A DNA stretch of 64,000 bases from Oehlia diaphana (taxonomy: Eukaryota; Glomeromycota; Glomeromycetes; Glomerales; Glomeraceae). The notes beneath the pieces are model-generated. The model searched no databases. It was not told the DNA's origin and saw only the letters and a program-made list of their open reading frames with translations. The stretch spans positions 3,201 to 67,200 of the forward strand of contig QZLH01000328.1 of the NCBI GenBank assembly GCA_003833135.1. Direction: 5' to 3'. The position numbers were made by a program, and so were the translations under genes. Positions 10,520 through 23,327 of the stretch are shown piece after piece; position 1 is the stretch's first letter, and every line of letters begins with the position of its first letter.

Positions 10520-13500
10520 ATGGTAGATTTAAATAGTAAATATATTGATTGGTTAGAAAAATCAATTGTAAATGAACATATAAAATATTATGAATATAAA
10601 GATTTCCATGATATAAAACCAATAGGAAGTGGTGCGTCCGGAAGCATTTGTCGTACCAATTGGAAGAATACTGATACGATTTTCGCTCTAAAATCTTTTT
10701 ATAATCAGAGATCAACTCTTAAAGAAATTGTCAATGAGGTATATTATTTTTATTAATATAAATATGTATACATATATATAATTTTTAAGCTTTTTAATTG
10801 TGTTTCGTGTCTTAAAAATCCATTTATTGTATTTGCAGTTAAAATTACATCGGCATGTTCATTTTCATGCAAATATAATAAAATTTTATGGAGTTACATT
10901 TAAGGAGAAAACTGGTAAAAAAAAAGAGAGATGAAATCGTTTTATCTACTTAAAATAATTCAACTATTTAAAAATATATATATATTTGATTTCAGACGCA
11001 ATTAATCAAATGAATAATTACTCTTTGGTTTTGGAATATGCTGATAATGGGACATTAAAGACATACCTAGATGAACATTTTAATGAACTTGAATGGAATA
11101 ATAAATTTGATTTTGCATTACAATTGGCAAATGCTGTGTTGTGTTTACATGAATGTGATATTATTCATCGAGATTTGGTAATATATTTTAGATTTGCTTT
11201 TTTATTAATATTTATTTCTATATAATATAAATAGTATAAAATAACCATTTTTTTTTTTTTTTTTGTAGCATGCAAATAATATACTTGTTCATCAGAAAAA
11301 AATCAAGTTGGCAGATTTTGGATTATCAAAAAAGATTGCTATAACACAGTGGAAATATTTGGTGTTATACCTTACGTTGATCCAAAGAGCTTTAATAATC
11401 AAAATAATCAAAGTCAACATTATAAATTAAATAAAAAATCCGATATATATAGTATTGGAGTATGTGGCAAATTTCAAGTGGACGTAAACCATTTTATGAT
11501 GAAGCTGTAAATTATGATGTGAGTTTGGCATTAGCTATAAAGGGAGGAAAAAGAGAGGAAATTATTGAAGGTACGCCTATTGAGTATAGTAATATATATA
11601 CAAGTAAGTTATTCGTTAAATTATTATATATTTAGCGTCTTTTCTAATGAAATTATAAATCAAATACTTATTTAAATTAGAATGTTGAGAGGGAGAACCA
11701 GACAATCGACCTGATATACAAGAAATTGTTTCGGGTCTTAGGGCAATTAATTCAATAGGAAATAATATCTTTATGAACAGTATGAAGGAAAGTTACGACA
11801 TTTTACCAGCATATGATCCTAATTTAAGCAGCAAATTAACTTCAGATATAAATAATAGCCTAGTTATAGACAATATTATTTATAGTACCACTATAGAATC
11901 TAATGATACGAGCGTACCTGATATAAATGATGTAGCTGTCGATAAGTTAATTAATGCTGTTATTGAAAGACATAATGTAGGAATTATTAACGATCAATTC
12001 AAACAATTAATTGATCAAGAAATACAAGAAATACTGGAAATACTACGATCAAATCATTATGTTGATATTGATGAGTTAAGGCGCATTGGAGGTAAAAACT
12101 TTGAGGAAAACTTCGAACAATTAATTGATCAAGAAATATTGGAAATACTGCAATTAAATCATAATGTTGATTATAATAAGTTAATGGATATCATCATTGA
12201 AAGACACAGCGGGGATATTGTCATTGATGATTTCAAACAATTTATTGATCAAGAAATATTGCAATTACATCAATATGTTGATGAACTCATAAAATGGCTT
12301 ATTATGAACCAAGTTAAGGTACAATATATTTGGTTTTTAGGATTATTGTATTATTATAATTTTAATACAGAACAACAACATTTTAGCAAAGCATTTCAAT
12401 TGTTTTTAAAAGCATCAGAGGATAATTACGCATTAGCTCAAGTTTATCTTGCTAAATGCTATGATGATGGTACCGGAATAGAGAAAAATAGATATTTGAC
12501 ATTTAAATGGTTTCAAAAATCCGTAGAAAATGAGAGTATTATTGGAAAATACTATTTAGGATATTGTTATGAATATGGTATTGGTATCGAAAATGATGTA
12601 AATAAATCATTTCATTGGTATAGTGAAGCAGTCAAAAATGAAAATAAGGCGGCACAATATAATTTGGCTAGATATTATGAAAATGGAATTTTTATTGAAA
12701 AAGATGAAACTAAAGCATTCGAACTTTATAAGAGATCAGCTGAGCATGGATACCTAGATGCAAGATATAAAGTTGCGTATTTTTATAATAATGGAATTGG
12801 AACAAAGGTTGATAAAGAAAAAGCATTTAAATTGTTTTATGAGGTAGCTGAAAAAGGAAATGAATTTGCGCAAAATAATCTTGGGATATTATATGAAAGA
12901 GGTGAAGGTATTCAAAAGGACTTAGAGAAAGCTTTTTTTGGTATAATAAAGCAGCCAACAATAAAAATAGAGCGGCACAATATAATTTGGGTAAATATTA
13001 TGAGAATGGAATTATTGTTGAAAAAGATGAAGTTAAGGCATTTGGATTATATAAGGAATTAGCTATTCAAGGGTATATAAATGCACAATATAGAGTAGCG
13101 TATTGTTATGATAATGGAGTTGGAACAAATGTTAATAAAGAAAAGGCTTTTTTTTTGGTATAATGAAGCAGCAAAAAATGGAAATGATTTAGCACAATAT
13201 AACTTAGGTATATTTTATGAATATGGAATACATGTTGAAAAGGATGAGTATGAAGCATTTGAATTATATAAGAAATCAGCTAAACAGGGATATTTAAACG
13301 CACAATATAAAGTTGCATACTATTACGATAATGGAATTCCCGGAGTTAATATTAATAAAGAAAAAGCCTTTTTTTTGGTATGATAAAGCAGCGGAAAATG
13401 GAAATGAAATAGCGCAATATAATTTAGGCATATTTTATGAATATGGAATAAATGTTACTACAAAAGATAAAAAAGATGAAATCAAAGCATTTGAATTATA

Positions 13501-15908
13501 TGAAAAATCAGCCAAACAGGGATATCTAAATGCACAATATAGAGTTGCATATTGCTATGATAAAGGAATTGGAGTTGATACTAATAAAGAAAAAGCGTTC
13601 ATATTATACAAAAAAGCAGCAGAAAAAGAACATAGTTATGCGCAAAATAATCTTGGAATTTTGTATTTAAAAGGTGAAGGAATTGAAAAAGATTTGAACG
13701 AAACAATTTATTGGTATAATAAAGCAGCAGAAAATGGAAACGAAATAGCACAATATAATTTGGGCAAATATTATGAAAGTGGAATAGGTATTAAAAAGGA
13801 TGAAATTAAAGCATTTGAATTTTATAAGAAATCAGCCGAACGAGGTTATTTGAATGCACAATATAAAATTGCATATTATTATAATGAAGGAATTGGAACC
13901 ACGGTTAATAAAGAAAGGGCATTTGAATTATTTAAAGAAATAGCTGAAAAAGAAAATAAATTTGCACAAGATAAATTTGGTTTTATATGCGAAAAAGATG
14001 AGGAAACTGAGAAGAATTTAGAAATAGCATTTTATTGGTATAATAAAGCGGCAGACAGTGGGAATGAAATAGCACAATATAATTTAGGCATATTTTATGA
14101 GCATGGAACAAATGTTGAAAAAGATGAAGTTAAAGCATTTAAATTATATGAAAAATCAGCTGAACACGAGTACTTAAATGCACAATATAGAGTTGCGCAC
14201 TGTTATGATAAAGGAATCGGAACTAATATTAATAAAGAAAAGGCTTTTTTTTGGTATAATAAAGCAGCAAACAATGGAAATGAAATGGCACAATACAATC
14301 TAGGTATATTTTATGAGTATGGAGTACATATTAAAAAAGATGAAGTTAAAGCATTTGAGTTATATATGAAATCAGCTATACAAAGTTATTCAAATGCACA
14401 ATATAAAGTTGCATATTGTTATGATAAAGGAATTGGAATTTCTATTAATAAAGAAGAAGCTTTTTATTGGTATAATGTAGCAGCGAAAAATGGAAATGAA
14501 ATAGCACAATATAATTTAGGTATGTTTTACGAACATGGAATTAGTGCTGAAAAAGATGAAATTAAAGCGTTTGAGTTATATAAAAAATCGGCTAGGCAAG
14601 GATATTTAAATGCACAGTATAAAATTGCATATTTTTATGATAATGAAATCGGAACTAATGTTAATAAAGAAAAGGCCTTTTTTTGGTATGATAAAGCAGC
14701 AGAAAATGGAAATGAAATCGCACAATATAACTTAGGTATAATTTATGAATATGGAATAAATGGTGAAATAAATAAATTTAAGGCATTTAAATTTTATAAG
14801 GAATCGGCTAAAAAAGGATATCTAGATGCACAATATAAAGTTGCATATTGCTTTGATAAAGGAATTGGTACTAATATTAATAAAGAAAAAGCATTTATAT
14901 TATACCAAATGGCAGCTGATAAAGATCATAGTTTTGCCCAAAATAATCTTGGAGTATTATATTTGAAAGGTGAAGGAACCAAAAAAGATTTAAAGAAAGC
15001 CATTTATTGGTATACAAAAGCAGCAGAGATTGGGAGCAATATAACTTGGGTGATTCTTATGAATATGGGACTATTGCTGAAAAAAATGAAGTTAAAGCAT
15101 TTAAATTTTATAAGGAATCGGCCAAACAAGGGTATGTAAATGCACAATATAAAGCTGCATATTGTTTTGATAAAGGAATTGGAACTAATGTTAATAAAGA
15201 AAAAGCATTTATATTATAGTACCAAATAGCAGCTGATAAAGCACATAGTTTCGCTCAAAATAATCTTGGAATATTATATTTGAAAGGTGAAGGAACCAAA
15301 AAAGATTTAGAGAAAGCTATTTATTGGTTTACAAAAGCAGCAGAAAATGGAAACGAAGTTGCACAATACAACTTAGGTGAGTGCTTTGAGTACGGGATTG
15401 ATATTGAAAAGAATTATCATAGGGCATTTTACTTTTATAATAAATCAGTTGAAAATGGATATGTAAAAGCAAATTTTCAACTTGGATATTTTTACATAAA
15501 TGGAATCGGAATAGAGGTAAATAAAGAAAAAGGATTAAAATTATATAACAGAGCAGCTAATAAAGATGACGACTTCTTTTATAAAGGTGATGATGATAGA
15601 CCAATAAATCAGGAAATGATAATAAAGTCGCATTATATAAACTAGGTGAGATATATGAATTAGGAAGGGGGATTCAAAAAAATGATTATAGAGCATTTCA
15701 TTTTTATGAGAAGTCAGCTAACCAAAAGTTAATAGTAGCTCAATGTAAACTTGGATACTGTTACGAGCATGGAATTGGAACTAATATTGATAAAGAGAAA
15801 GCATTTGATTTATACAAGATAGCTGCCGAAACTAAGGTTACTAATGCACAAAAAAGTTTTAAATCATTATGTGAACAAGGGGAAATAACATCTAATTCTT
15901 CGGCATAA
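10520..15908 (+). pseudogene. Protein kinase fused to a long Sel1-repeat array, frameshifted
   Basis: The N-terminal part is a Ser/Thr- or Tyr-kinase-like domain. It has a Gly loop (IGSGASGSI), a FALKSF lysine, IIHRDL joined across an intron to HANNILV, ADFGLSK, and a C-lobe ending EPDNRPDIQEIV. Exons: 10520-10738, 10839-10914, 10996-11177 and 11269 onward, with a later intron at 11604-11680. From about 12390 to the end are some 30 Sel1-type repeats of about 36 residues (KAFxxYxKSAExGxxxAQYxLGxxYxxG), solenoids that usually bind partner proteins. Breaks: frame changes near 11345 and 11465, and a TGA at 11686-11688 where relatives have Trp (KCW before EGEPDNRP). Poly-T changes are at 12933-12939, 13148-13156 and 13369-13376. 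A short deletion lies near 15030, an extra TAG at 15217-15219, and a last frame change near 15600. Kinase-Sel1 fusions are abundant in Rhizophagus. This copy is either a pseudogene or badly sequenced. Confidence 0.85.
12390..15900 (+). repeat. Higher-order coding repeat of about 216 bp (paired Sel1 units)
   Basis: Sel1 units alternate between two sub-types: (F/Y)WYNKAAENGNEIAQYNLG and FELYKKSAKQGYLNAQYKVA. This gives a DNA period of about 215-217 bp, for example at the FWY sites near 14030, 14245, 14460 and 14677. Neighbouring units are very similar in DNA, implying recent unequal exchange or gene conversion. Confidence 0.8.
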
Positions 15909-17648
15909 AAAGGTTGAATGAATAAATCTTAATAATTAATTATAATGATTCTTGATACTAATATATTTTGCCAAATTAATATTTATTAAATTAATCTTAT
16001 TTAATAATCAATTGCAACTTATTTAACAATAATATAATAAATTTTTTATTGTAGCTAATGAATTCTGTAATGATAAAACTTCGCAGTTAAGAACGAACGT
16101 GAAAAAAAATTTATAATAATGATACAACTTATTCCTTTCCGCGTGATAATACTGACGTTAATTTAATTAAATGTCTACTTTAGGAATTAACTAATGCGAG
16201 CATAAATTACGGTGCAAATAACCCTATAAAAAAAAATTCTGGAAAAACTAAAAAAACTCCGATAAATAGTTATTATTCCGAAGAAACTCAGGCACGTGAT
16301 CATTTTTCCGAAAAATTTTTTATAGGGTAGCTACTTGGTCACGTTATGTTAATTATTAATAACGCAGCCATTAATTTATGCCACGTGAGGATTCTGAGAA
16401 AACGTAAATTCCATATTTTAATTGAATTTGGTACGGTACTAAAATATGATTATGTCATGAATATAAAAAATCATTCTTGCCGGTTGAATCAAATTTTTAC
16501 AAATGCGTTATCTGCACTCAAATATATCGTGGATACCTGAAAATCCACGCATCAAAGAAGGAATTTCTTTTTCTGTATAAAGTAAATACGAATAATACAA
16601 AATTCGAAAAGTGAAAATACTTACAATTCAGTCCGGCGGTAATTTACGTTAAAAAGTTACAAAATTTTAAAATTTTTTGCGCTTAATCGAAATAGTATTC
16701 TTAATTTAAGTTTAATTCTATTAAGAGTTGCCTCTTTTTTTTAATTTTGTAATATAGCAGATAGTATTTTTTCATCAATTCTTTCATAAAAACGCTTCAC
16801 TCCTTTAATATCTGAAAAATTTTATTCATATTTAACTGCGATCACGTGTCCAGCTTTTTAAATTTCTTTGCTTTGTATATGACGGATAAGAGAATTAATT
16901 TGTAAAATGATCAGTAAATGTTGCTATAAACTTTCACAATGAATTGCTTGAAAAAACGATGTTTTTAAAATTTAGGTATATTTATTAATTTAAATTTAAA
17001 AATAATTCAACAATATATATATATTTACAGTATGCCCGTAATTGGTCGGTTTATATGAAATCACGTGATTGCGATTGATGGTATATCTGATGGTATAGTA
17101 TATATATAACGCTTGGAATTACAAGCAATGACTGCAAAAACGTACAGTAGGTGGCATAACTTTATCAGATATCTTTTTCAGATATCTTTGTGATTTATTA
17201 TTGGTGGTGGTGGTGCTTGTACTGTTAGTGGAATATTTAATTTTGTTTGTTTTTAATAAGCTTAATTTTGTATTTTGTCTTTTGGAACATCTATGAAAGC
17301 AGGCCGAGCCTTAATGCTCTTGGTAAATAACAGACAAGCCGATTCCATTAGGTGATTAGATTAGTAATATTAATTTAGATTCATTTCTTCTAAGTATAGA
17401 AGTTATGTGTAAAGTTTTACTATCTCAGACTTAGTCTATAACACAAAGATAAAAATAAAAATAAAATATTTTTAATATAAAATTTTCTATATATTACAAC
17501 ATGAATCGATATTAAATTAAATTTATTTTAATATATCAATCCACTATTAATTTATCGACATTAATTTGTTCGGTTAAAAATTTTTAAAATTTTTTTAAAA
17601 TTTCTATTAACAGTACAGTTATAACAACTATATTCATTTATTTGATTT

Positions 17649-17710
17649 ACTATCCCTTCGTCTGTAGAATTTGCCTGCAAAGGTCTACACTCTACAGACG
17701 AAGGAATAGT
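17649..17710. repeat. Hairpin with 20-bp arms
   Basis: ACTATCCCTTCGTCTGTAGA (17649-17668) is complementary at 19 of 20 positions to TCTACAGACGAAGGAATAGT (17691-17710), with a 22-nt loop. No U-tract terminator logic applies in a fungus. A small-RNA precursor or a tiny fold-back element is possible; neither can be shown here. Confidence 0.75.
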
Positions 17711-18316
17711 ATCACTATTTGACAAGAATTTTCGATTTTTTTTAGGATAAATCCCGTTACTATCCAAATGTATGAATTCACGTGATACCCGAACAATGAA
17801 ACAGTTAATAACTGATAAGGAATTTTATAACTAATAAATACTTACCGTTCATTTTACAACTTTAAAATAGGGAATAAATTTAAATTTACTATAAATGACG
17901 ATGTTTTTATGTTTTTCTTTTCTAATTTTTTTTTTTTTTTAAAAAAAAAATCCTTTATTGAACAATTTGAATCTAAAGACTTAGGATTGTACCTAAATAC
18001 AATCCGAATTAACAGATACATCTTTTGGACAATCACGCAACGCGAAAAAGACCTATCAAGAAATTTAATTGTTGAAATATTTATTCCTCTCCGTAATGAA
18101 GAAAAATAAATTAATTTAATTTGTCCTAACATTATCTTAATTTAAATGATCGATTTCGTATATCTTAGTTTATAAACATACTAGTTATAAAGAACCTCCT
18201 ATGATTTTTTTGTCTCCACCTTAACGTGAAATATTATATACTCATATAATTAAATTGAAATATTTCTCTATTTTCTATAATATTCTTGTTAACAAAAAAA
18301 AAATTTTGATTTGCAT

Positions 18317-18538
18317 GTGATATCTAGGGATGGGGACGACTCGCTCGGTTCGGTTCGGAACCTATACTATTGAAAAAACCGAGTCAAACCGAAAACCTGT
18401 TTGGTTCCATAATCGGGTTTTGTTACTCCCAGTACATATCAGAATTTATCAAACCTGATTTGGAACCGGTGTACCAAACCGAATGGATGAACCGACTCAA
18501 GTCGTTCGACCCGAACTTTTTCCATCCCTAATGATATC
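18317..18538. mobile_element. 206-bp hAT-type MITE
   Basis: The element spans 18325-18530. It starts TAGGGATGG and ends CCATCCCTA, perfect 9-bp terminal inverted repeats. Flanks are GTGATATC (18317-18324) and ATGATATC (18531-18538), an 8-bp target duplication with one mismatch. Subterminal GGTTCGG, CCGAGTC and AACCGA words recur in both orientations, as in hAT transposase-binding regions. It has no coding capacity. It differs from the MITE at 5.0 kb in both terminal and internal sequence, so two families have been active. Confidence 0.85.
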
Positions 18539-19642
18539 TCGTAGCAAGAATGCAAGATGTAAGTTGTTATAAAACATAAGAAATTATCAAGGCTCGTCAC
18601 AATCAAATATTTTTAAACAAAATGTTAATTTTGATAGTAAGAAGGTATAGTTCTTTTCGCATAATATTTATACTACTGAAATATTTAAAATGTTTAATTT
18701 TGTTACAAGGTTATAAGGATAATACATCATGCTCAAAAATTAAAAAAAGAACAAAGATTTCTTTATTGCACTGCGTTACGTAATCGGGTATAGTACAATT
18801 TCGGTCGTGTTACAGATATGATCTGTTCTGATCCTAGCGGTTGATACACAAACACAGTCAATGTAGATGTAATGTTGAGTAACGTGCGACAATTGCTTAG
18901 TATAATAGATATTTGATATTTATGATCCACAATGTAACCGAATTATAGGAGGCACTTAATTGAAGTAAAGAAAAATCTCTAAAGAAATTGAAAGTGCATG
19001 ATGAATTGATGATTATATTTATAATGAAATAAATATATTTTTAATTGCCAATAAGGTATCGTTTTCTTAATCTGGGTGTAACCATAATATCATACAATTT
19101 CAATTAATTTAAAAAATTCCAAATTATGAAAATTTAAATATTTAAGAAAATTAACTTCTACTTATGTTGTAACTTAACTAAAACTAGATAACGGGAACTG
19201 TTGAAGCGTCCGAAGCATTATAGTATATCGACTTTATAAAAATATATAACGTAAAGATTCAAATTTTTTGTATATTTTTAAATAAAGAAATGCGTGTTAC
19301 CAAAAAAAAAAAAAAAATTGATTTTTTTTTTCCTTTTTTAAAAAAATAAACAAATCAGTACCTTAGATGTTACACGACAACAGAGGTACCTAAACGCGCC
19401 ATACAAACACGCGTGCTGAAAGTCAGAAATATGGAAGTTTCCTAAGCACACGCTCTGGAAATAGTTCTAGTAAGACAATCCGATCGTACAATTTTTGTTC
19501 TATTTTTTTTTCTGACTTTCTAATTTGAAAAATGGAATGTAACACAATTGTAATAAATTTAAAAATGTAATTCACTCGAAATGTATTTTTTTATTCGAAG
19601 CCTCATCTTTTTTAAATTTATTTAAATAAGAAAAGGGCAATA

Positions 19643-21588
19643 ATGTCACAAAAGAATTTGATGTATCATGTTGCATTATGGCTTTTAGTTCAATTATTAG
19701 TAGTTGAAATAAATTGTCAAATGTCAGTTCCCTATAAGCCGAAGACACGAGAGAAACATACTGCAACGCTTATTGACAATAAATTATTTATTTTAAGTGG
19801 CCGTGAGAATACTGGTATTGATGTTGGAAAAGATTTTTTTTATCTTGAAATACCTGACAAATTTAATACTCAAAATTTAATATGGAAAGATTTATCAAAT
19901 ATTGATATTCTTCCTCCACATTATGGTGCCGCGGCTGTAAAAGGTGGTGTAGATAATAATACTTTAATCTTATACGGAGGAACCAATGATACTAGTGCAA
20001 TGGATTTGGTTTATACTTATAGTTTGCAAAGTAATTCATGGAGTATTCCAAAAATAACCGGTGATGAAAATCTTATTAGAAAGGAAAGCTTATCTGGAAT
20101 TATAGACAATAAGGGGAAAATGTATTTATGGGCTGGAAGTGATGATGTTAGTAAAAAGTTTCATTATGTAAATAATATGCTTATTTTAGATACAATAAAT
20201 CTTAACATGGGGCAGGGAAGTTTAACTGGAGCACCATCTGGAAGGTCCTTATATGGTGCCACTTTATTGCCTGATAATAACATAATATATATGGGTAAGC
20301 AAATTATTCTGTAATTGTTATGACTTATGATTCTAATATTATTTAATAATGTATAATAAACTACTCTTATTTAGGTGGTCATACTGATATTGAACAACTA
20401 TTAACATTGGATCCGGTAAATTATCGTAGTTAATTTTGCAAAACTTGTAATACTTACATATATATATATTTTTATATAAACTAATTAATAATATTATTTA
20501 CATAGGTCTATTTATATAATACAATTAATGATAGTTGGAGCACAAAAGTAAGTTGATATAAATTAGTTAATTAAATATGGGACAATTTACAATCTAATGT
20601 TTTCTTTAATAAATATAGAAAACTTCAGGAAAAATACCTTCTGGTAGGGTTGGTCTTTCTGTTGTTCCTGGTATGTATTTGAAAAAGAATATAATAATGT
20701 TAAAGCATTTCATATTAAATATAATTTCGTTTTAATAGGATTGGATGAAAAAAGAGTAATAATTTTTGGAGGTACTCCATTTACTTCGGATTATGGTGAT
20801 CTTACACCCGATGATTCAATTTATGAATTAAATTTAGATAATTTTGAATGGAAAATTCCAAAAACTTCTGGACAAATTCCGAAAAGTCGGATGTTTCATA
20901 AAGCAAATGTAATTGGAAAATATATGGTTATATCGTTTGGTAATTAATTTTTTTAAGATTGGATCATTTAAATTAGCGTAACTAAAATATTTTATTTTCA
21001 ATAGGAAGGGGTTATAACCCATCACTTGAAAGTGATATTTTATTACTTGATATTAGTAATAATGATGAATATATATGGACGAATGAATTTGATTCTTCTT
21101 CACTACCTACTTCACCTGCTCCCTCACCAACATCAGATACAACATCAAAATCAAAAGATTCATCTTCAGAAACATCATCACCATCACCATCACCATCACC
21201 GCCACCAGACGTAGTACCATCATCACGAACTGTTATGATTGGTGCAATTGTAGGATCTTTATTCGGTGGTGCTGCATTATCCTTTATAGGTTTTTTTTTA
21301 TATAAATGGAATAAAAATAGAAATGCTAGAAATTACTATAGTAATGATGAATATCACGGACACGAAATAGTGCAACCATCCAACGATACAACTAATCATC
21401 AGCCAAGAAGTGCTCCATCTTCGGACCATCAGCCAAGAGGTACACCAGCTTCGGTAATTATCAAGGGTGGACAGAAATCTGCTAATGATAAAAAGTTAAC
21501 ATTACGAGAACTTCAACAAGAGATTCAAGATTTAAAACAAATAATTATACAAGATAAACAATCTACTAGTTCTATAAGAAACAATTAA
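19643..21588 (+). CDS. Kelch-repeat protein with signal peptide and C-terminal membrane anchor
   Basis: Six exons join in frame: 19643-20294, 20375-20415, 20506-20547, 20619-20670, 20739-20939 and 21005-21588. They give about 523 residues, and all introns are GT-AG. Residues 1-26 form a signal peptide (MYHVALWLLVQLLVVEINC core). Kelch/galactose-oxidase-like blades follow (KHTATLIDNKLFILSGR, HYGAAAVKGG..LILYGG, GRSLYGATLLPDNNIIYMGG, RVGLSVVPG..VIIFGG, PKSRMFHKANVIGKYMVISFG). Next is a Ser/Pro/Thr-rich linker, then one transmembrane helix at about 407-431 (GAIVGSLFGGAALSFIGFFLY). The cytoplasmic tail ends in a likely coiled coil (LRELQQEIQDLKQIIIQ). The layout suggests a surface protein with an extracellular beta-propeller. 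Such proteins are numerous in Rhizophagus; the ligand is unknown. No defects are seen. Confidence 0.9.
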
Positions 21589-23327
21589 ATTTTATATCAA
21601 AAAGTATTTTAGGTTAAATTATTAAGAAATTATTATTAGTAATTTTAATAATTACATGTTTTAACAATTTAAATTAATTTTAAAATATCAAACTTAAGGG
21701 TAGTCGTTACTCTTTAGATTATTCATCAACAAGAAAATTTATTATGTTTTTTTTAAACTAAAGCGCGTCTCAATTTTATTAAAATTCTATAAATGTAAGC
21801 GTTACAAGAATAATTAAACAAACATATTTGTCATTCAATGAAAGCGTATAATAGATTACTGTATCTATTATAAAATGGTATTTTAAAGTTAATTTTGTGT
21901 CAGTTGATATTACAGTATATATATATATACAGTATATATTTCTTTAGCAAAAAATCTTTAACCATTTGATCCTAGCCAAAATAATTAACTCCAGCCATAA
22001 TTTAGAATAACTATTTTAACCTGTTAACCAATTAAGTGATTTTTTCTAATGATTTCAAAATCAGTTTCTTATTTTATTAGCATTTGGAGATTGCTTTGGA
22101 GTCAGATCTGATATATAAATATAATCGAATCGATTCTCTAAAATCGATTTTACCATGTAGTTTCAACTTTCCAAATTTTAGAATTTTTTTTTTTTTTTTT
22201 TAAGTTACAAATTGTATTTACTTACATATTTAGTAGGGAGATTAATACAATTATTAATGGTATTAAAACTTGAAGTGGCATAATATGACCAATCAAGTGG
22301 CTGAGATCGAAAACAGCACGTTATTGCCTAAAGACCTATACAATAAGTATATATTATTTATATTTGAAATAATGTTAAAACTCGTAACTGCAATTGACAT
22401 TTCTCTGGGCCGCATTATATAAATCTGACCGGAATTGTGGCCAAAATAGTTTTAACCGGTTAAAAGATTAAATTACATAGTTTAATTAGCTGTTATTTTA
22501 AGTTCTACTCTGTCCTACCCTAGTCCGGGAAATCTTACCACACTACCCTGTCAGTTATAGGACTGCCGAATAACATCACTTATTTGCCATTATATATTAT
22601 TTAACCAGGATATTATTAAATTTTTTATATTTAACGAGATGATAGCAATTATGTAGCTATTATTTACCTAATATCATACATGCAAACTTCAAAAGAAATA
22701 TTAAAGTAATAAAATTTAACTGCCCCGTCGCAGTTATCCCATATTTATTAAATAACCTTTAAAAAAAAAAAAAAAGATTTTCGCATTATGAATAACTTGG
22801 TCTATTTCTTATAATTCTTAGTTTTTTTACTTCAAATCACCGGGAGGTGATCATCACCGTTGGCCAGAATTATCAATCTTTACCGGCACTTTATTTTTTT
22901 AATGCTGGTCGATCATCATAATTTCAGTCACCGGTGATCATCATAGTTAGAAAAATTCTAAATTAAATATCTCTTGTTATCACTAATATATAAAAGTTTT
23001 TATATTTATTAAATTCTTAATGTCAAAAAAAAATACAATTAAAAATATGGGTCAATAAGCTAAACTGTTAAATCCAATAATGACGAATTCTTATCAAAAA
23101 AGATCTGCAAAGGTTAATAAGACATTATGGACCCGTCTAGTATAATTGATCCGAAAATCCAATTGATCACATTCTAATTGACGATCACATTTTGAATCAA
23201 ATTTAGAAAAAGTTTAAACGCTTGTTATGTCGGAGTGACATGTAAGTAAAATAATTTGCAGATTACTAAATACAATAAAATATATAAATAAGCCTCTGAA
23301 GAAGTTTTTATACAACAAAATAATAAT
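21589..23327. other. Intergenic region
   Basis: No gene seen. It contains an ACTGTATATATATA-type palindrome near 21913-21940 and two copies of GGTGATCATCA near 22846 and 22937 within a roughly 100-bp imperfectly repetitive stretch. Confidence 0.45.

Larger units (their letters stand above)
15909..19642. other. Intergenic region between the kinase/Sel1 and Kelch genes
   Basis: No gene recognised. Apart from the hairpin at 17.65 kb and the MITE at 18.3 kb listed separately, it holds several CACGTG palindromes (near 16292, 16381, 16843, 17062 and 17779) and long A/T runs. Confidence 0.5.

Noticed and set aside
17854..18132. Two overlapping frames around a poly-T/poly-A tract
   Set aside because: They translate homopolymer (Phe and Lys runs) and lack any domain.
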